DNA from: Isoetes taiwanensis
Lineage: Eukaryota; Streptophyta; Lycopodiopsida; Isoetales; Isoetaceae
NCBI GenBank assembly: GCA_021234155.1
Contig: JAJEKV010000049.1
Span: 3,499,487 to 3,563,486 of the forward strand
Length of the DNA: 64,000 nt
Direction: 5' to 3'
The translations under genes were made by a program, and so were the position numbers. Below, piece after piece: positions 1 to 13,241 of this stretch. Numbering within the stretch: position 1 is the stretch's first letter; every line of letters begins with the position of its first letter. The notes below the pieces were generated by a model, which saw only the letters and a list, made by a program, of their open reading frames with translations, was not told the origin of the DNA and ran no database searches.

Positions 1-780
1 ATCCAGTGTTGATTTAAAATAGGAAAAATTGTAAATGTACCCTCCAATTTGTTGATATTTCTAATTTTGCCATTCAAGTTTTCTTAATTCTGAAAATACC
101 ATCTCTTAACCAATCAAGATACTAACGTTAAAAGGAAAGAAAGTAAAAAAAAAAAAAAAAAAAAAGGAAACTAATCGACTAGAACTTCTAGTCGGATTGC
201 AGAACTACATGGAACGTTTCTTTCCACGTCGTTATGCTTTATGCTTTTCATCCGTTATTTTTATGTTTCCAATCATTGGGCATCTCTAAGCAATTATCAA
301 GGATCCTTGTTTCTGTAGGAATTATATTGCTAGCTAGACTCTTGTATATCATGGGGGATGTGATTAATTCGACAAAAAATAAATAGTCAATTTGAGCATC
401 AGATATCATCCATGCATCCATGGTGGTTAATCTGGCAAAATAATGGTTAATTTGGTCAAAGAGACTAGGTGTAAACAATGAAATGGGCGCAAAAACTTTG
501 ATCGGATGGTTCTTGCTAATACACGGGCAGCTTCTTCAAAAAACATCGTGATCGCTTTTTCTGCCTCTTTCACGCCAATCTTATGAAGAGAAAAAGATAT
601 TTGAGAAGAAATGGAGTGGGATCGTTGAAGAAACGACAAAAAACAGTTGGTTGGAGCCTAAAAATATGGAGCTGCTTGTTGACTAAGATATGACGATGTC
701 AAGTTAACGACAATATAACAATTGGGTCAAGCTTTCTTCTCGTGTTGCATTTCTGGGTGGCCACATAGATTGTATCAACA
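1..780. other. AT-rich non-coding stretch
   Basis: No coding segment is supported here. The stretch is AT-rich and has a poly-A run of about 20 bases near 147-166. Short open frames lack recognisable motifs and splice context. It probably belongs to old transposon debris continuous with the gypsy remnant that follows. Confidence 0.5.
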
Positions 781-1400
781 TCAGGGAATCATAATCGGGC
801 CATGCTATTCTCTATTATACTTCAACCAGTCATCAAGAACCTGATTGCACTCACTCATTAATCGTGAGCACAATAGGGCAAATACGTATCCCATACCAGT
901 ATCAGGAAATAACATTTGGGAAGACAGATTCTCTACTACTTGTGACACTAGTGACATTTTTTATGAAAGCTACCGGACAAATCTAGCAACGGTACTCTAC
1001 GATCGGCAAATAGTCCTCCCATCTGAATTGCTGAGTGGCCACATAAGATCTCAGCATATCCTCCATGAATTTGATTCACCCTTTCAGTTTGCCCAGCCAT
1101 TTCAGGATGATCTCCACTAGAGAACCAAAGGGTGCATTTCAATGCAGAGAACAATTCATGCCAGAAATTCCCAAAAATAGGGAATACATGTTGCATATAA
1201 GCCTTGGCCACTGCCAAGCCATCAGCATTCTTTGTCAGAGGTATAAAGCGTGCATACTTCGTCAACCTATCCACAATGGCAAGTGTGATGCACAGTACGA
1301 GGCAACTTCACAATGAAATCCATAGAGATTTCACTCCCTCTCCTCTGGCACAGGCAGAGGTTGCAAAAGTTATGGAGTCTTGCCTCGATCTGCTTTAACC
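780..1400 (-). pseudogene. Degenerate Ty3/gypsy retrotransposon integrase fragment
   Basis: The minus strand retains pieces of a Ty3/gypsy pol polyprotein integrase core. One piece reads DRLTKYARFIPL. A later piece ends in GQTERVNQ, the motif just before the last acidic catalytic residue region of plant gypsy integrases. The segment that should lie between them, with the middle catalytic aspartate, is missing, and downstream integrase similarity (QMGGLFADRRVPLL, from the family's WEDYLPIVEYR-like stretch) is frame-disrupted. The family function is insertion of reverse-transcribed DNA into the genome; this copy cannot do that. No LTR or primer-binding site was identified, so only an internal fragment remains. 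Confidence 0.75.
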
Positions 1401-2142
1401 TGGTCCTGGAGAAAGGGCATACCACGAGCTAAAGGCCCTCATAGCCCGGAGCTCGAAGACTAAAATGCAAACAATGGTGACATAAAATAACTCCCCGATT
1501 ATGGTATTGTTAGGGTAAGCTAACTGGTCACCAATTCCCAGTTTGCAGCTTCGGGCTAATGTCGGTCGGATTGTAATAGGCCTATCTAAGCTATAGCCAA
1601 ACATCCAAAACCTATCCTCGATTGTTATATTGTAGAGGTAAGCAGTTTGCCTCCTTTTTCTGTTTATTCGGGAGTTTCGCTTTTAGCTACCGCTTGTCAC
1701 GTAGATTTTTGGTTCAATCTGTCACTTGTAGATAGAGCTACATTGTCCCAAGAAATTGGCCACTTTTGTGGTTCATATCTCATCCCAACATGGTTCAATT
1801 TTGGTTCAGATCAGTTCCTATATTGGTCCACAAGTTAGCCAACATGTTCAGCCTGTAACCTAATGTTAAACATACAAATACCTTAAGAAATTCACAACAT
1901 ATACCTACGCTCTTAATTCTGGAGCAGTTCATGCAAAGATCCAGGGGATTTGAACCCCTGTTGGTGTTCAACACCAATTTCCAGAGATCAGCCTGCACAC
2001 ACAAGCAAAAATCAGAGCTGCACACACAGATAAAGCTAAAGTTACCAATTCCATTGTACACTGCCTCTGCAACAAACAAACATGATTTCAGATTAAGCTT
2101 GCAATGAGTAAATAAGAGCCAATAGCAGAAATAAAGACACAT
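1401..2142. other. Non-coding stretch downstream of the pogo-like transposase
   Basis: No gene is supported. The stretch lies 3' of the minus-strand transposase and may be its untranslated tail and left transposon end, but I could not find an inverted repeat matching the right flank. On the minus strand, 1939-1965 contains GGGGTTCAAATCCCCT, the shape of a tRNA T-arm and B box, preceded by a hairpin TTGGTG..CACCAA. There is no matching A box or acceptor stem, so this is at best a tRNA relic or SINE scrap. Confidence 0.4.
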
Positions 2143-4426
2143 TTACATTATATAATATTGAGAATACAAAGAATTCAGAGATCTTAATCGCTTTGCTAGC
2201 CCATTAGCAATTGAATCATCTTGCCCATGATCACATTCATGGGTATCTTCAAGGCTACAATCAATCTGCCAATTGCTTTGTTCCAAATCTGGATTTTCAG
2301 TCCCTTCTTCTCTATTTACTGGATTTGGATGATCATTCTCATCATCAAAATGGTCTACAGCCTCAGCAAAGCATTCCTCACCATTTGCTATTGGAATGTG
2401 TACACAGATTTCAAGATTAGCTTCATGTGCATCAAGTTTATTATAATTATCAAGGTTTGGTATTTCCAGGATTTCATCTTCCTCTTCCTGATCTAATTTA
2501 TCATCCTCATCACTAACATCATTCAAATCTATGTTTATATCAGACTCAGAATCTGAATCTGAATCTGAATCTTCAACCTGCAATTTGAGTTGTTAAATAA
2601 ACTTTAACTGAAGCAAATGAAGAAGGAAAGAAAATAAGCATAGAGCATCAAATCAATAAAATACAAATTACAATTACCTTCTTTCTCTTCTTTCCCTTTG
2701 CCTTTCTTGCCTCCCTTTCCTTCAATTTTGCCTCCTTAAGTTTTTTCTTCACCTCTCGAGCTGCAGCCCTTTCCTTTTTACTCTCCTCTTTCTCCTTCAA
2801 TTTTGTTTCTTTTATTTTCTTCTTCTCTTCCTGAGCTGCCTTCTTTGCCTTAGTAGCTTCCTCCCTTGCCTTCTTCTTTTCCTTCTTCTCTATTTCTTCT
2901 TGCTCCAGCCTAGCTATAATATCTGCTTTAGTCACAAGAAGTGTGCCCTTGATATCTTTGGGCATAAAAGTTCTCCTACCTCTTTGCCTAATCTGAATTT
3001 GTGCAACCTGATCTGCATTTCCTACAACCTCATTTCCTGCAACCTCATTTACAGCATCAGCAAGTTGATCCAGAGGTGTATCAGCCCTGTTTTCCTGGAA
3101 TAAAAAGTCTCTACCACCAAGTTCTAGTACAACTTTAGCTGGATTCAATGGCCATATACCTGTTTTCTGAAATCCAACAGTTATATTAGCAGGGGTTAGA
3201 GAATGTTCTAATGCTTCAGATACAAGTGCAGTTAAATCCTCTTTGACAGGTTCCACCCCACTCTTGTGCAGGCTGTATTTATGCCTAGCATTCCTAAAAG
3301 CTTCTTTAAATGGCCGGAAGCAAGCCACATCAAGTGGCTGCAACCTGTGGCTTGTATGTGGAGGAAGCTTTAAGATTTGAATCCCAATAGAAGCAACATA
3401 TTTAATTGTCTCAACCTGCAAATGGCTTCCATGCGAATTATCAGTTGAAACACCACCAGGAACATTACCTTTAAAATGATCAATCCAACTCTTGAAGAGA
3501 TCATTGGTAATCCAAGCTCTAGGTTGCATGGCCATTGCTGCATCAGGCTCACAACCATCTAGGTAATGCTCCCTCGCTCTTTTCCCTTTCAAAATGTACA
3601 AAGAAGGCAGTTTTGTACCTGAAGCTGAAACACAGCAAAGCACAGTCAGCCACTCCCTATTCTTCATTGTTCTTTCAGAAATCTGCTTTGCACCCTTCCT
3701 TGAAATGCCCCTAAGACCAGATTCTTTTCCTGCCTGCACCCTAGATTCATCACAATTCCATATGTGATTTGCATCAAATCCAAAAGTATTGTATGCTTCC
3801 TGCAGACCAGAATAAAAAGCATCCAAATTTGGGGCAGAAATTGCAATTGCTCGGGCATTATCAACAACCTGTGCTTTCCTCAAAGCTAATTCAGGATGTC
3901 TACCCTTGAAACACTTCCACCATTTCATGCCAAGAATGCCATCAGTGAAAGGAGTTGACCTGCCAGCAACTATTTCTGCAACCCTATCTCTAAGCATTCG
4001 AACAGTAACCCCAGTTCCATCAGCAGCCATCTGCAAGCACCAAACAACAATATCCTCCTCCTCCTTTGTGGTCAAGACCTTGGGCTTCTTCCCATTTTTC
4101 ACCTTAGAAATATCAAACAGATAATTTCTTAGGGTTGTATGAGGGATGCCATATTTTCTAGCAATCTTACGAATGCTAGAATAACCCTCCTCTTCTTCTT
4201 CCACAACAACATCCATCTGTTCTTTTGTCCATGACCCTCTCTTCATATTTCTTACCTTCTTACCTTTTTGCATCCCAGGAGGAGGGGCTTGGACTCTATT
4301 ACGATAAGCAAATCGAGGCCACTGAGGAAGGAGTGTAACAGCAGGATCTTCATCTTCAACATGAGAAGGGGCAAGGGATTTGGATGGATGGAAATTGGAA
4401 CGAGTTCTAAGAGTCCTGAAAAGCAT
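2143..4426 (-). CDS. Pogo/Tigger-like DDE transposase, two exons, probably inactive
   Basis: This is a Tc1/mariner-superfamily (pogo type) transposase. Exon 1 is 4426-2678 (583 codons) and ends in a GTAATT donor. The acceptor TTGCAG leads into exon 2 at 2577-2143, in phase, giving about 727 residues; without splicing it stops at 592. Residues 63-103 form a Psq-type helix-turn-helix (KIARKYGIPHTTLRNYL). Residues 135-190 resemble a CENP-B-type DNA-binding segment (GMKWWKCFKGRHPEL). The DDE domain shows NCDES (Asp226) and LQPLDV (Asp366). The second catalytic motif is abnormal: GGVSTDN runs straight into SHGSHL, so the usual LLILDxH strand carrying the second Asp is missing. The C-terminal tail is Lys/Glu-rich coiled coil, followed by an Asp/Ser-rich acidic exon 2. 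Domestication is an alternative. Confidence 0.88.
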
Positions 4427-4487
4427 TCTGAATGAAAGCAGAAGGGCAAGAAAATTTTGTGCACGAGAGATGCATAGACAGAGTCTG

Positions 4488-4496
4488 ATTTATAGA
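4488..4496 (-). promoter_or_regulatory. Candidate TATA box of the transposase gene
   Basis: The minus strand reads CTATAAATC about 62-70 bases upstream of the transposase start codon. This spacing suits a plant TATA box with a short 5' leader. It is the only clear TATA motif close to that start. Confidence 0.45.
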
Positions 4497-4569
4497 GCAC
4501 TGAAGTGCTACTATTGGCTGTCAATGAACTACATGGATCAGCCAGCAAGCAGAAGGTTGGATTGCATGC

Positions 4570-6960
4570 CACAACATCAATCCTGAGGAGAAGAGATCTG
4601 GATCATTCATATTTAGGAGAGGCAAAAGATTTTGTGTGGGAAAAGTAGTTGGACGAGCTCTCAAGGCCAAAATATCAGGCCTAATTCTTGCAAAGGTATT
4701 GTTTGCATGCATAGCAAAAAGCATGATTTCCAGACATGATTTTCAACCATAGAACATAAAAGAAATTAAAGAAACATAAAAAGTATAGGATAAGGAGTGA
4801 ACTAACCATGGGAAGATCTGGTTCACAACGGTAGATAGCTGCACCAAAAATAGGAAATATCCGTTCCAAATCAGGAGACAGCTGAACTATAGAAGGCCAC
4901 GTGCTAAACCATTGAGATATACAGCGTAATCCATTTTGGGCGTCTCCTCCGGACCAAAATATGGCTCTGATCTTCCATCTTCATGTCGCACAGAAAACCC
5001 TAGAACTAGAAAACGTCCAACAATGGACTGTAACGATGCCATGCTGGACCTAAAAGGGCAACCAGATGGCCGATAACTTGTCCAAAAATTTGGACGGGAT
5101 GTGGTACCCCGATCCAATAATGGTTCTGCTACTCTATAGTTTTTTGCTTTTATGTTGTCCTTTTTTGTATTTTCAATCTCTACATGTTATTTATTCATTT
5201 AGCTATCATATCAACTTGTTGCGCAAATTTTAAACAATGTCTTTATGTTTAAAGTACCAGACTTATTTGTTGAGATTAGTCTTTGCTTTTACCTTGCATT
5301 ATGGATTTAAAAGTGGGATTGAAGTTTGATTCCATGCAATATCTCCATGCACAGAATATCTGCATCCTCTGCTACTACACCTGACAAAGAGCTACACATT
5401 AAAGTGTAAGTTTCAAGAATTCCATGAAAGTTAAAGGTGGGACGGTCGTCTACATCTTGCTTGGCCATGGTTGTTTTTTTAGTGCTTTACTCACCATCCA
5501 AGAGATGCTACTTGGGTTTTATCCTCCTGCCTAAGTTGAGTAAATGGGCTTTCCATCTTGCTTCCAGTTGGATTTTATGGTCTATATGACAGAGGCGACG
5601 ACTGTGTATTTTTCAAGGTTCAAACGCTCAGGGGATCCACCTTCTTTGTACAGGACATGCCATATGCATGCATAAAATAGCCAAAAAAATCATAGTATAC
5701 ATATATCTGATAGACAAATTTGACCCCTTCCTGTATGGTTTTATAACTTGAACAACATTGAAAAACCATTATCATCCCTAGTACACATATAGAAAAGGGT
5801 CAAAAATCCCCCCAAATTCATGCACGTGGTTTTGACAAGTTCCACATGGTGAAGCCCCCTTATGCAAACATTTCTAATCAACAACTTCTTTATTGTGCTT
5901 AATACAAAATTACTAAATCTTATCATTGCTAGTCCCTAGCTAATGATAAGATGTATAGATGGGTCTTTGTGCCTAATTGGGACAACTTATCCACTAAGGT
6001 TTTATTCTTGTCTTTGCATTGTGTATTATGTTTCTGTTTCTATTAAAAAATGGAGCTTCACATCCTTCAATTAAAAGTTACATCCTTCCATTGTAGATAA
6101 TGACTTTAATCCTGTTATTAAGAAATTATTAATAAATTACAATTATGTTGACACACAACATCTGTGAAACAAAGAAGCTATTGTAGATACACACAGTTTG
6201 TTGACAACTTTTTTGATGACTAATCTTATTGCAATTGTTAGTGACTTGATGTGAAACTGGTATTATTGTTCCATACAAGAGAGCATGGCGGGCAAAGGAG
6301 TTAGCAGTGCCTTTATAGAGCACTATAATAAACCACAGATTTACATGTAATTTAGAGTAAAGTTTAACATCCAGCAATCCCCTTGAGGGCCTTGGACCAC
6401 AATTAGGACAGGTTGCGAGCTCTGCTTCAAGCAACCCCACGGGTTCTAGTTTTTACCTGACCTTTAAAGTGTGTCCTGTCCACCTAACATATGTTATCCA
6501 GTAATTTCGTGCAATGTCTCATAATATACTTTACCGTGCCATGCATCACCTTATCTGTTAGTCCCGTGCAGCCAGGCACTGGACTATTCCTTAGCACAAC
6601 ACAGGTCAAAGGCAAGGGTCAAGGTCAAGCATTAGGTAGCACCCCCTCCACCCCAAAAAAAAAAAAAAACCACGCAGAAACCCACGCCCCCGTCAAAGAA
6701 GAGGACTAGACAAGACAAATGACTGCCTCCGGGGAGTTCGGCCTTAAATTAGCGAGATTCCGGGCACTAATGATGGCATATGATCCAGGCGTTGGTGACT
6801 GAGATCACAAAGGCTCTGCCATATATCTATTTCGGGCCCAAGGCCGTTGTACTATATAATTAGTAGAGTTAGATCTCAAGTTTTTAGGCGAGACTTAGTA
6901 TCGTCTTGTTTCAGTTTTCTCGTCTGTATCGTCTGCTCATTACAACTGAAATGCTTATCT
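4570..6960. other. Mostly non-coding stretch with one short leader-like open frame
   Basis: No recognisable gene is present. On the minus strand a 51-codon open frame begins at an ATG at 5043 and ends at 4887 (start MASLQSIVGRFLVLGF). The bases around 4998-5003 (AACCCTAGA on the plus strand) fall inside it. It has no domain and no supported second exon. The remainder, 5120-6960, is AT-rich with a poly-A tract at 6656-6669 and nothing I can assign. Confidence 0.35.
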
Positions 6961-7643
6961 TATTTAACACTGTTATTTGGTTTTTACATGAAAACGTGGC
7001 CAATGCCATAGAAACTTTTGTTGGCTCAGGCGCTCTTCCACTGAGACAGGCAGTGCTGGTTGCAACAATACTAGAATTTTCAAGAGCATTTCTGGTTGGC
7101 TCTCATGCAAGTCATACCATGCAAAATGGTACTTTAGTATCCAACATATTTGTAGGAAACAATAAGCCACTCTTGTCAGGAATGGTTTCCTCGTTAGCAG
7201 CTATTGGCACTTCGTTGCACGTGAGTTTTGTCTGTTATAGTCCCTTTATATAGTGATGTATGTATATTTTGATGTCCCATAAGCCAATACTTATAGTAAT
7301 ATATGTTGTATGAGGGCATGGATCGTATATGATGCGATCTCACATCATGCCTAACTAATTGTGGCCATTGTTGTATAGTGCATCTTACAACTCTATGCAA
7401 AACTAGTTATGGTGCCCGGCGTTGCCGGGCTTTTCTACAATTTGAAAGGCTGGTGCTTTGATTGTTGGCTAGAAGAAAAAATGTGGTAAGTTTTGCATTT
7501 GACGTGATTCTAAATAGGAAGAAAGGTATGAATGTGAATGTGGATGTGAGGGGCATTATTGCATGTTTTGTGTTGATCTGGTGTGCAATAGAAATGCCCA
7601 AAGAAGATGCCTTTAGAATGAGTCCCTGATAATGTGTCATACA

Positions 7644-7823
7644 TACTCTTACAATGATGGAAAACATGATAGAAAATTGCGGCAAAATTGTAGAAATCTA
7701 ATCTAGGATGGACATGGTAAAAACAAATGGGTTTTGGCACTCAAAATTCGCTAGCGTACTCTTACAATGATGGAAAACATGATAGAGAATTGTGACAAAA
7801 CTGTAGAAATCTAATCTAGGATT
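7644..7823 (+). repeat. Direct duplication of a ~65-bp unit
   Basis: Two near-identical copies begin TACTCTTACAATGATGGAAA at 7644 and 7757 and run through AATCTAATCTAGGAT. A third partial copy of the later half follows near 7825. They lie just inside the 3' end of Helitron A. Confidence 0.85.
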
Positions 7824-8855
7824 AGCAAAATTGTAGCGATTCAATTTAGTATGAAGATGGCAAGGCCAACGGCATTTAGATATCTATTGGAAACTGAAAT
7901 TAAGATGACGAATATGGATGTCCATATATATGAGTAGAGTCGTTTTGTGGCATATAGATGATCGTCTTTATGTCAACCATTGAATTTCTTTTCCTTCACG
8001 TATGAGTAGCAATTTGATACACATCTACATTTTATCATAGAGGAATGGCAGAATATGAGTTACAATCCATGTCCTTATTTCCTCAAGAAACGCTGCAGTT
8101 GCTTGCAAGACCTGTGAATCAAAGAAACACGTCCTTTAGCACATATTTGTCTTCCTTGTAAGAGTTGTAGAGCATGTCATGATGAGATTATGATATTTGG
8201 GATATATTGAAAATCATTCATAGAAAATCTAGATAATTGTATAAAGAAAGGCATTGGTCTCTACTATAGTTCAAAAAGTGCAAATTCATGCATGTAAGAC
8301 TTTGAGCCCTACCATATAGTGAATGGCTTGTATGTAATGAAGGTGCAACTGTAGACTCCTATATAAATAAATCTGAAATTAGCGCATAGAGGGACACACA
8401 TGCAATAGTTGCTTGCAAATGCCTAAAACATGCAATAGAATCAGTGTGTATACAGACACATGAGAAATAGTTTGCTTGCAAATGCTCGAAACATGTAAGA
8501 ATCAAACTCAAGGATAACCAAGTCTGCATAAACCCTAAGAGGCATATCATTTAGCAAATAAAATGTTAATGAAATTTTGAGATGTTTTTCGAATAAAAGC
8601 TAAAACATTTAAAAAATGCAACAGCAATAACCTCCACAACATGTTGCTCAGGTTTCAATTAAATACTGGGATGACAGACATATATGGCTATAACTTATCT
8701 AGAAGTTATTTCAGACTCCTTTGTTTCCTTTGAGCAATAAGGCATCCAATCATCCAAATGTTTGCTACGACACACTTGCTTAGCAGCAGTCAAATATTGA
8801 CAGCAAGAGGATGGAATCTCACAAAGCATGATATGCATTTTTGAAACTATCAAAG

Positions 8856-8915
8856 ACCCAGATAGAAATTATTTGGAATTTATTTACCCAGATAGAAATT
8901 ATTTGGAATTTATTT
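8856..8915 (+). repeat. Perfect 30-bp tandem duplication
   Basis: The unit starting ACCCAGATAGAAATTATTTG is present twice head to tail (8856-8885 and 8886-8915) without mismatch. A short repeat, TGCCTACATCGA twice, follows at 8931-8955. Identity suggests recent slippage. The surrounding 7.9-12.9 kb has no recognisable coding segment. Confidence 0.9.
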
Positions 8916-11900
8916 AGGGTGCCCATCAATATGCCTACATCGATGCCTACATCGAAGTGAAACATGCACAGATAAATTTAATTGATGTATTACCATTTAG
9001 TCCATTGCAACATGGCACATTCAATAATGGAGATCATAAGTTCAGAATGTAACATGTCTGCCTTCATATATAATGTGAGTGATACCATGTAATATATTCC
9101 ATCTTCATATGAAGGATATTTCAAAATGACAATAGCATAAGGACGAAGAAATTTAGCAATCGTACATTCTGCATATCCCCATTAGACTTAGCATGTGATG
9201 AGATCGCCTGGATATTGAGTTTGGAATAACATATCTACATGGAATGAAAGACCAAAAGCAATGGAGAACCAATTTTAAAAAGACCTTCTCCAGCTCTAGT
9301 ATTGCTTACCACCTCAACCTAAGAAGCGAGTGAACTGAAATAGAGCAGACAAATCCAATTATACATCATTGAGATAAGAAACAATCAAAATGGCAAGAAC
9401 CTAGCTTTGATCAACCCATTCTAATTCCTTACTTAGAGAGAACAATTTACACATTACAGGAACATGCATAGATCAAATGCACACATGCATTGTGACTCCT
9501 GAATACAATCAACCTCTCTAAATATGCTTCAAACCAAGCAAAGTCCTACATTTGCAGCTTCCGCGAAATGATTACTTTCCTTTGAAGCAGAGAAATCATA
9601 AACTTAAATCCATTCCTAAGCTGAGCTGCATGTTTAGATCGCCACTTGTAATCGTCACCGTGTTAGCAAAAATAAACTGGGATCAGATAAGCAATGCCGC
9701 CCAGCAGGAAATGTTGTACATGCAAAAATTAATAGTTGCTCTCCAGAAATACCAAAAAGCAAGTACCCGGAAAAGCATTAAAGCAATTACCCCAAAGGAC
9801 AACGTAACAACAAAGAGTAGAAGCAAAAACATGACAAAAGACCGATGGATACGACTTTACATACTTATATTTGAAAGTTACAGGAGCTTATAATTGCTAG
9901 CGCTTTTAAATGTCCATAAGACATCTTCATTGGCCAACAGAAAGAATAAGATAATGCACCTTTACTTTTGCTTTCTAAAAATTTTAGTCTTCTGCTAGAT
10001 TATAGTTTGAACTAACAGGTTTTGGGTCTGCTAAAGAACAACTTCATTCTCATCACATTCTCCGGATTACAACGAAAATCTCTGTTGGAAATGAGTTTCA
10101 ATACTTGAACATCATTTCTCCTCAAGGGCCAAGTCTGTATCACATAGAATCCATGTTTTTTTAAGCCACAAGCAATTTAAAAGTTTCTCTGCACACTTCC
10201 AACAGCATGCTGCCTTAACCAGAGCTTGTTGGAATATCACACAGAATACCATAAAGTGCAGCCAAATCCTGCATATATAAGGAACTGGCTTTTCAGAGTC
10301 ATTTCACTATCTATTAAACAAATCTTAAAAACTGCTCGATCTCAAACACTAAAAGCTGGGGCTGAAATCAGTAAACTATATAAAACAGTGGTTCTATATG
10401 AGTGACCATATCTCCTTTTAAAAAAAAAAAGAATTGCATATCTGAAGGAAGCCAAAAGTAGCTGATCCAAAGCCTATGGTGCTGGGTATGGCTGTAGCTC
10501 TGAATTTTGTATCCTGCGACAGCCCAAAATAGAGCAAAACTTTGAAAGTGTAGACTTACAACAACTGGGGTACCTAATTTACAATGTGGCATGCATGAAG
10601 TTATATGATCTATAGACTAATAGAATCAACCTAATCTAGGGGGAGATTGTATAAGAGCTAGCGTTGGATATGCTATGGATGGAATACCTGAGATCTTCAT
10701 TGGATCAACACTACAGGATATAGAGAGAAGCTGATCGTTGCAACTGTGCTGCTATTTGCAAATGAATGAAAAATTAAGTGTTGAAGTTTCAAATCGACTG
10801 GTTGGCTAGACACATGTTCCAAAACACCCATGACTTTATTCCACCACAATCTGTGCTGCAAACTGTACAATGGAATTGGAACATCAAGACTCACAAATGC
10901 AACTCACTAATGGTTATAGATGGCAAGGCCATCCCTGGGGTAAATATCTGTGCCCAATAGGACTGTGTCACAATTATATAAACCTAAAAGCAATTTAAAA
11001 TGGAAGCACAAATGAAATAGGGAATGTACATGTTGCCTCTTACAACAAACTGCATATTCTAAGCAGGCTATATACTCTCGGCAAAAGTTTAGAGGGCCTA
11101 CAATAATATGCTTTGAGACTAATATGAAAGCTTACTTGCAGCATGCAAAAGCGACATCAGGTGGAACTCAATCCAATAAGCTGGCAGGATGTAACTTGAA
11201 AGCTTTTAATTCAAGCACATGCCTTATACTTGCTGCCATTGCCCAACAGATATGATATGATAGAAAGCTTAGGACAAAAAGAAAAAGGATAACTTTTTCA
11301 TATGGAAATTGCATAGGAACCAGCTCCTAGTGGCAAATCGGTGTCAGGCAACAAAAAAGAATTATAGAAGTAGGTAAGTAGCTTTAGTAGAATGCAAACA
11401 TAGGGAGTCCTTGTTTGTGTTCCTTTAATTGGTCATGATTCTTATTTCTGCAGATTAGACAGTCACAAAATACACCAAAGAGGCATACATCTTAATAGAC
11501 TGTATTCTAATTACAAAGATAGAATCTCATATAAAATCTTTTGTAAATAATATAAGGCATAGTGCACATCACACAGTAAGCCAAGGATATGCAAGCTTGC
11601 ACAGCCTAAAAAGCTCATGACGGAAAACGTACCTACTGGAGAAGCCATAGTTTCGTATTCAACAGCAAGGAAGAGACCAATTTTTTGGTTCTTATACAAC
11701 TGAGTCTGACCTAACAAAATGATCTAAGGAAGCAAACGTTACATGACAAACAGAAAAGGACAACTTGATGCCAATGTATGAGTTATAACACATGCCAAAA
11801 AATATGGAGCTTTTGTTCGCGACTGTGTATATGGATCAAAGAAAGCAGCAAATGCAAATCAAATCTGCAAATTACTCATAAGAAGGTATACCTTGTCCAT

Positions 11901-12933
11901 CTTGCTCCTGAAGCCAAACGGAACATTTGTTTCATGAAATCTCCAAGAAATCTCCTAAATGCTGATCAATTCTGAAACAGAGAAACCATAATGAATACAA
12001 AGCTTCTTGTATACCTTTAATAAGTGACGAATTTGCAACAGGAGCTTATGTTAGAGTAAATGTTTGAACAAATACACTAAATGGTAGTCAAAGAATATAT
12101 CAGAACAAATCTAAAGAGAATCCAGAACCTTTACCAACAATAACAGTTCGATCTATCTGATTTGAAGTTCCTGCATGCAATACATTCAGTTGAGCAAATG
12201 AAACTATGAACGGATGTCTATCTATAAAGGCAAGTTATGAAAACATTCATGATCCCTCACCTTCCGAAGAATTGAATTAGTTTCAAACATGAACTGCATT
12301 GCTCCTTCAGAAGTCTCATTCCAGCAAAAGTCTCCTGTGAATGATACCATGGGTTAGTGTTGGTAAAGACCACATCATAATTGCAGGTAAAGAATTCAAC
12401 TTACAATTTAGTGATGAACATATGCTGCAGGAAACAAATCCATCTAGCTTCGCAAATGCTACCATACATCTGAGCATCCTACGACGGCAAATTATGACAT
12501 GCAATGGGAACTATGCATCGCAAAATATGTCTACAGTGTATCTGAAAAAAATGGAGAACCCATGAGATCGTGCATATTGCATATTTTGCAGGCCCACGAA
12601 CAAAAGAGATGACAATTTGGCACATGAGCATGTTTGCATATACTGGGATGGAATCCTTCAAAACCCTGTTATAAGTCCTTCAAGCAACAATGGAAAATGA
12701 AACAAAGTAATATTACATAATAATAATCTCATAATGTGCAACTCAAAGAAGACAATCTGCAACTCTAGTCGTTCAGGTTTAATCGACATTCCGTTCTACC
12801 AATAGATGCATAGCTGGGGATCTTATGACAGCATAACTTAGTTAGTACATACCTCCAAGCCCAACAGGAAAACCTTAGAACCTGATTATCTAGGCCTCAA
12901 ATCTTGAAACTTTGAATTTTCTTCTTGGCTCAC

Positions 12934-13241
12934 CTGAATACTGCTTCGTGCTCCTCGTAAGAAACAGTGACCCAATCAGGCAAACAGAAGTAGCTCTTTC
13001 CACATGAGCTTCCATGGCGCCATAAAAGCCATTTTTCTTGCTTCTAATTTCCTGAAATATGCAGATAGAATCATAATAGTAGCTAGAATAGAAAAGAAAT
13101 TAGGTTGATAAAGAATAAGCGCATCTATAGCTCTGTAGCATACATCGTCATAGCCACGTTTTGAAGCTCCAAATTTAACTTCCACAGATCACGAAATAAG
13201 TTCCTGTGATTGCCATCAAGAGGAGGCTTGAAATCAGGAAC
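12934..13241 (-). CDS. Two spliceable exons of an unrecognised gene (fragment)
   Basis: I do not recognise this protein. Exon a (13241-13144) follows a TTGCAG acceptor and starts VPDFKPPLDGNHRNLFRDLW. It ends at a GTATGC donor. Exon b (13043-12934) joins it in phase and reads KKNGFYGAMEAHVERATSVC before a CAG|GTGAGC donor. Joined, they give about 69 uninterrupted codons with conserved-looking composition. The reading frame across a correct splice pair argues that this is a real gene remnant rather than a chance frame. No start, stop or further exon was found. It lies near the 5' end of Helitron A in the same orientation, suggesting capture. Confidence 0.5.

Noticed and set aside
1939-1990. 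tRNA-like T-arm with good B box on the minus strand
   Set aside because: No matching A box, D arm or acceptor stem could be paired, and the hairpin beside it does not fit a tRNA anticodon arm. Kept only as a remark.
2211-2496. Plus-strand frames opposite the acidic exon of the transposase
   Set aside because: They are antisense shadows of the Asp/Ser/Glu-rich coding repeat.
1650-5110. Terminal inverted repeats of the pogo-like element
   Set aside because: I compared both flanks by eye and found no convincing inverted pair with a TA duplication; a self dot-plot of 1400-5200 would settle it.
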